Of a stretch of DNA of 64,000 bases, positions 63,142-64,000 are shown one piece after another. The notes below the pieces were generated by a model that was not told the origin of the DNA, made no database searches, and saw only the letters and a list, made by a program, of their open reading frames with translations. How positions within the stretch are numbered: position 1 is the first letter of the stretch; every line of letters starts with the position of its first letter. The DNA is from JAXLVB01 sp046329195 (GTDB lineage Bacteria > Bacteroidota > Bacteroidia > Cytophagales > Spirosomataceae): assembly GCA_046329195.1 (NCBI GenBank), contig JAXLVB010000002.1, forward strand, positions 1,984,001 through 2,048,000, read 5' to 3'. Made by a program: the position numbers and the translations under genes.

Positions 63142-64000
63142 ATGCCAGTTGATGTTTTATTAGGTTTACAGTGGGGCGACGAAGGCAAAGGCAAAATCGT
63201 TGACGTGCTTGCCCCTCAGTACCAAGTAGTTGCTCGTTTTCAAGGCGGCCCAAACGCCGGCCATACGCTCGAATTCGATGGATTCAAGCACGTGTTACAT
63301 CAGATCCCGTCTGGAATTTTCCGTGCCGATTGCCAAAATATCATTGGCAATGGCGTGGTGCTTGATCCTATCATTTTTCGCAAAGAAATTGAGGGCTTAG
63401 CTAAATATAACCTAAACCTTAAGGCCAACCTGTTTATTTCTAAAAAAGCCTCCATCATTTTGCCTACCCACCGGGTGCTAGATGCTGCTTACGAAGCAGC
63501 CAAGGGCGCTTCTAAGATTGGCTCTACGCTTAAAGGCATTGGCCCTACCTACACCGACAAAATTTCTCGGCAAGGGCTTCGGGTAGGCGATATTCTTTCG
63601 GCCAATTTCAAAGAGAAATACGATTCGTTAGTTGAGAAACACCGCACTATTCTGAGTATTTATCAGTACGAATACGACCTCACAGCTGCCGAGACTGAGT
63701 TTTTTGAAGCGGTGGAGTTCATGAAGCAATTCAATATTGTTGACTCCGAATACCTTGTTAATCAAGCACTTCAATCTGGAAAGAGTATTTTGGGCGAAGG
63801 TGCACAAGGCTCTTTACTGGATGTTGACTTTGGCTCATATCCCTTTGTAACCAGCAGCACTACCATGGCTGCTGGTGCTTGTACAGGCTTGGGTGTGGCT
63901 CCACGTAACTTAGGCGAAGTGTATGGGATTTTCAAAGCCTATGCCACACGGGTAGGCTCTGGGCCGTTTCCGACCGAACTCTCGGACGAAACGGGCGAAC
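63142..64000 (+). CDS. purA: Adenylosuccinate synthase (3' end outside window)
   Basis: Catalyses the GTP-dependent joining of IMP and aspartate, the first committed step to AMP. The first 286 residues are present: the P-loop-like LGLQWGDEGKGKIVDVL with the catalytic Asp, FQGGPNAGHTLEF with the catalytic His, TLKGIGPTYTDKISRQGLR, and LGEGAQGSLLDVDFGSYPFVTSS. The frame is open to the last base. It lies 27 bp after the Uma2 gene and is probably co-transcribed with it. Confidence 0.96.
   Translation, partial: MPVDVLLGLQWGDEGKGKIVDVLAPQYQVVARFQGGPNAGHTLEFDGFKHVLHQIPSGIFRADCQNIIGNGVVLDPIIFRKEIEGLAKYNLNLKANLFISKKASIILPTHRVLDAAYEAAKGASKIGSTLKGIGPTYTDKISRQGLRVGDILSANFKEKYDSLVEKHRTILSIYQYEYDLTAAETEFFEAVEFMKQFNIVDSEYLVNQALQSGKSILGEGAQGSLLDVDFGSYPFVTSSTTMAAGACTGLGVAPRNLGEVYGIFKAYATRVGSGPFPTELSDETGE

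Overview
The window reads as ordinary chromosome from a Bacteroidota bacterium, most likely a member of the Cytophagales (Cytophagia). The signs are C-terminal type IX secretion (T9SS) sorting domains on two large exported proteins, a TonB-dependent receptor, many Cys-anchored lipoproteins, a menaquinone gene pair, a LytS-type kinase, a DUF5686-type barrel and promoters of the Bacteroidota form TTTG-N19-TAnnTTTG. No prophage, insertion sequence, CRISPR array, rRNA or plasmid function was seen. Most genes are housekeeping, and many convergent pairs are separated by strong symmetric hairpin terminators.

Layout. 1-8.1 kb: the end of a GH20 hexosaminidase, SppA, and a 1310-residue secreted beta-helix protein. 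8.3-16.5 kb: a cyclophilin lipoprotein coupled to a GT-C-like membrane protein, a DUF5686-like barrel overlapping a MOSC protein, a thiolase, a TraB/GumN protein and TsaD. 16.7-26.2 kb: TamB (TTG start), an HtrA-like protease, isochorismate synthase with a MenI thioesterase, a histidine phosphatase and an orphan LytS-type kinase. 26.3-32.2 kb: two tandem subtilisin-like lipoproteins, a TPR lipoprotein, the SRP RNA and a TonB-dependent receptor. 32.2-43.0 kb: a heptanucleotide tandem repeat in front of tyrS, a class V aminotransferase-like enzyme, a small lipoprotein, a DUF6580-like membrane protein, gyrB, ppk1, a nucleoside transporter and a methyltransferase. 43.0-51.7 kb: atpG and atpA, a secreted nuclease-like protein, an unknown membrane protein, an FKBP isomerase and a tail-specific protease. 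51.8-64 kb: a sugar MFS transporter, an XRE regulator, trigger factor, tRNA-Leu(TAG), a cation/proton antiporter, an OmpR/HisKA two-component pair, RelA/SpoT, Fur, a Uma2 nuclease and the start of purA.

Themes. Envelope biogenesis and protein quality control are well represented (SppA, TamB, HtrA, FKBP and cyclophilin isomerases, tail-specific protease, trigger factor, SRP RNA). Stress and energy functions are also present (RelA/SpoT, PPK1, Fur, F1 subunits alpha and gamma, menaquinone synthesis).

I found no clear multi-gene novel system. The most unusual sequence is a tract of about 16 copies of the 7-mer GGCTACT between the TonB-dependent receptor and tyrS. It is stop-free on the + strand, would encode a GYWLLAT-repeat peptide with one Tyr codon per unit, and lies in the probable tyrS leader. 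Other points of note are a G9 tract inside one of the twin subtilases, paired copies of a small hairpin element, an SRP RNA with an atypical apical loop, and a Uma2 gene lodged between fur and purA.
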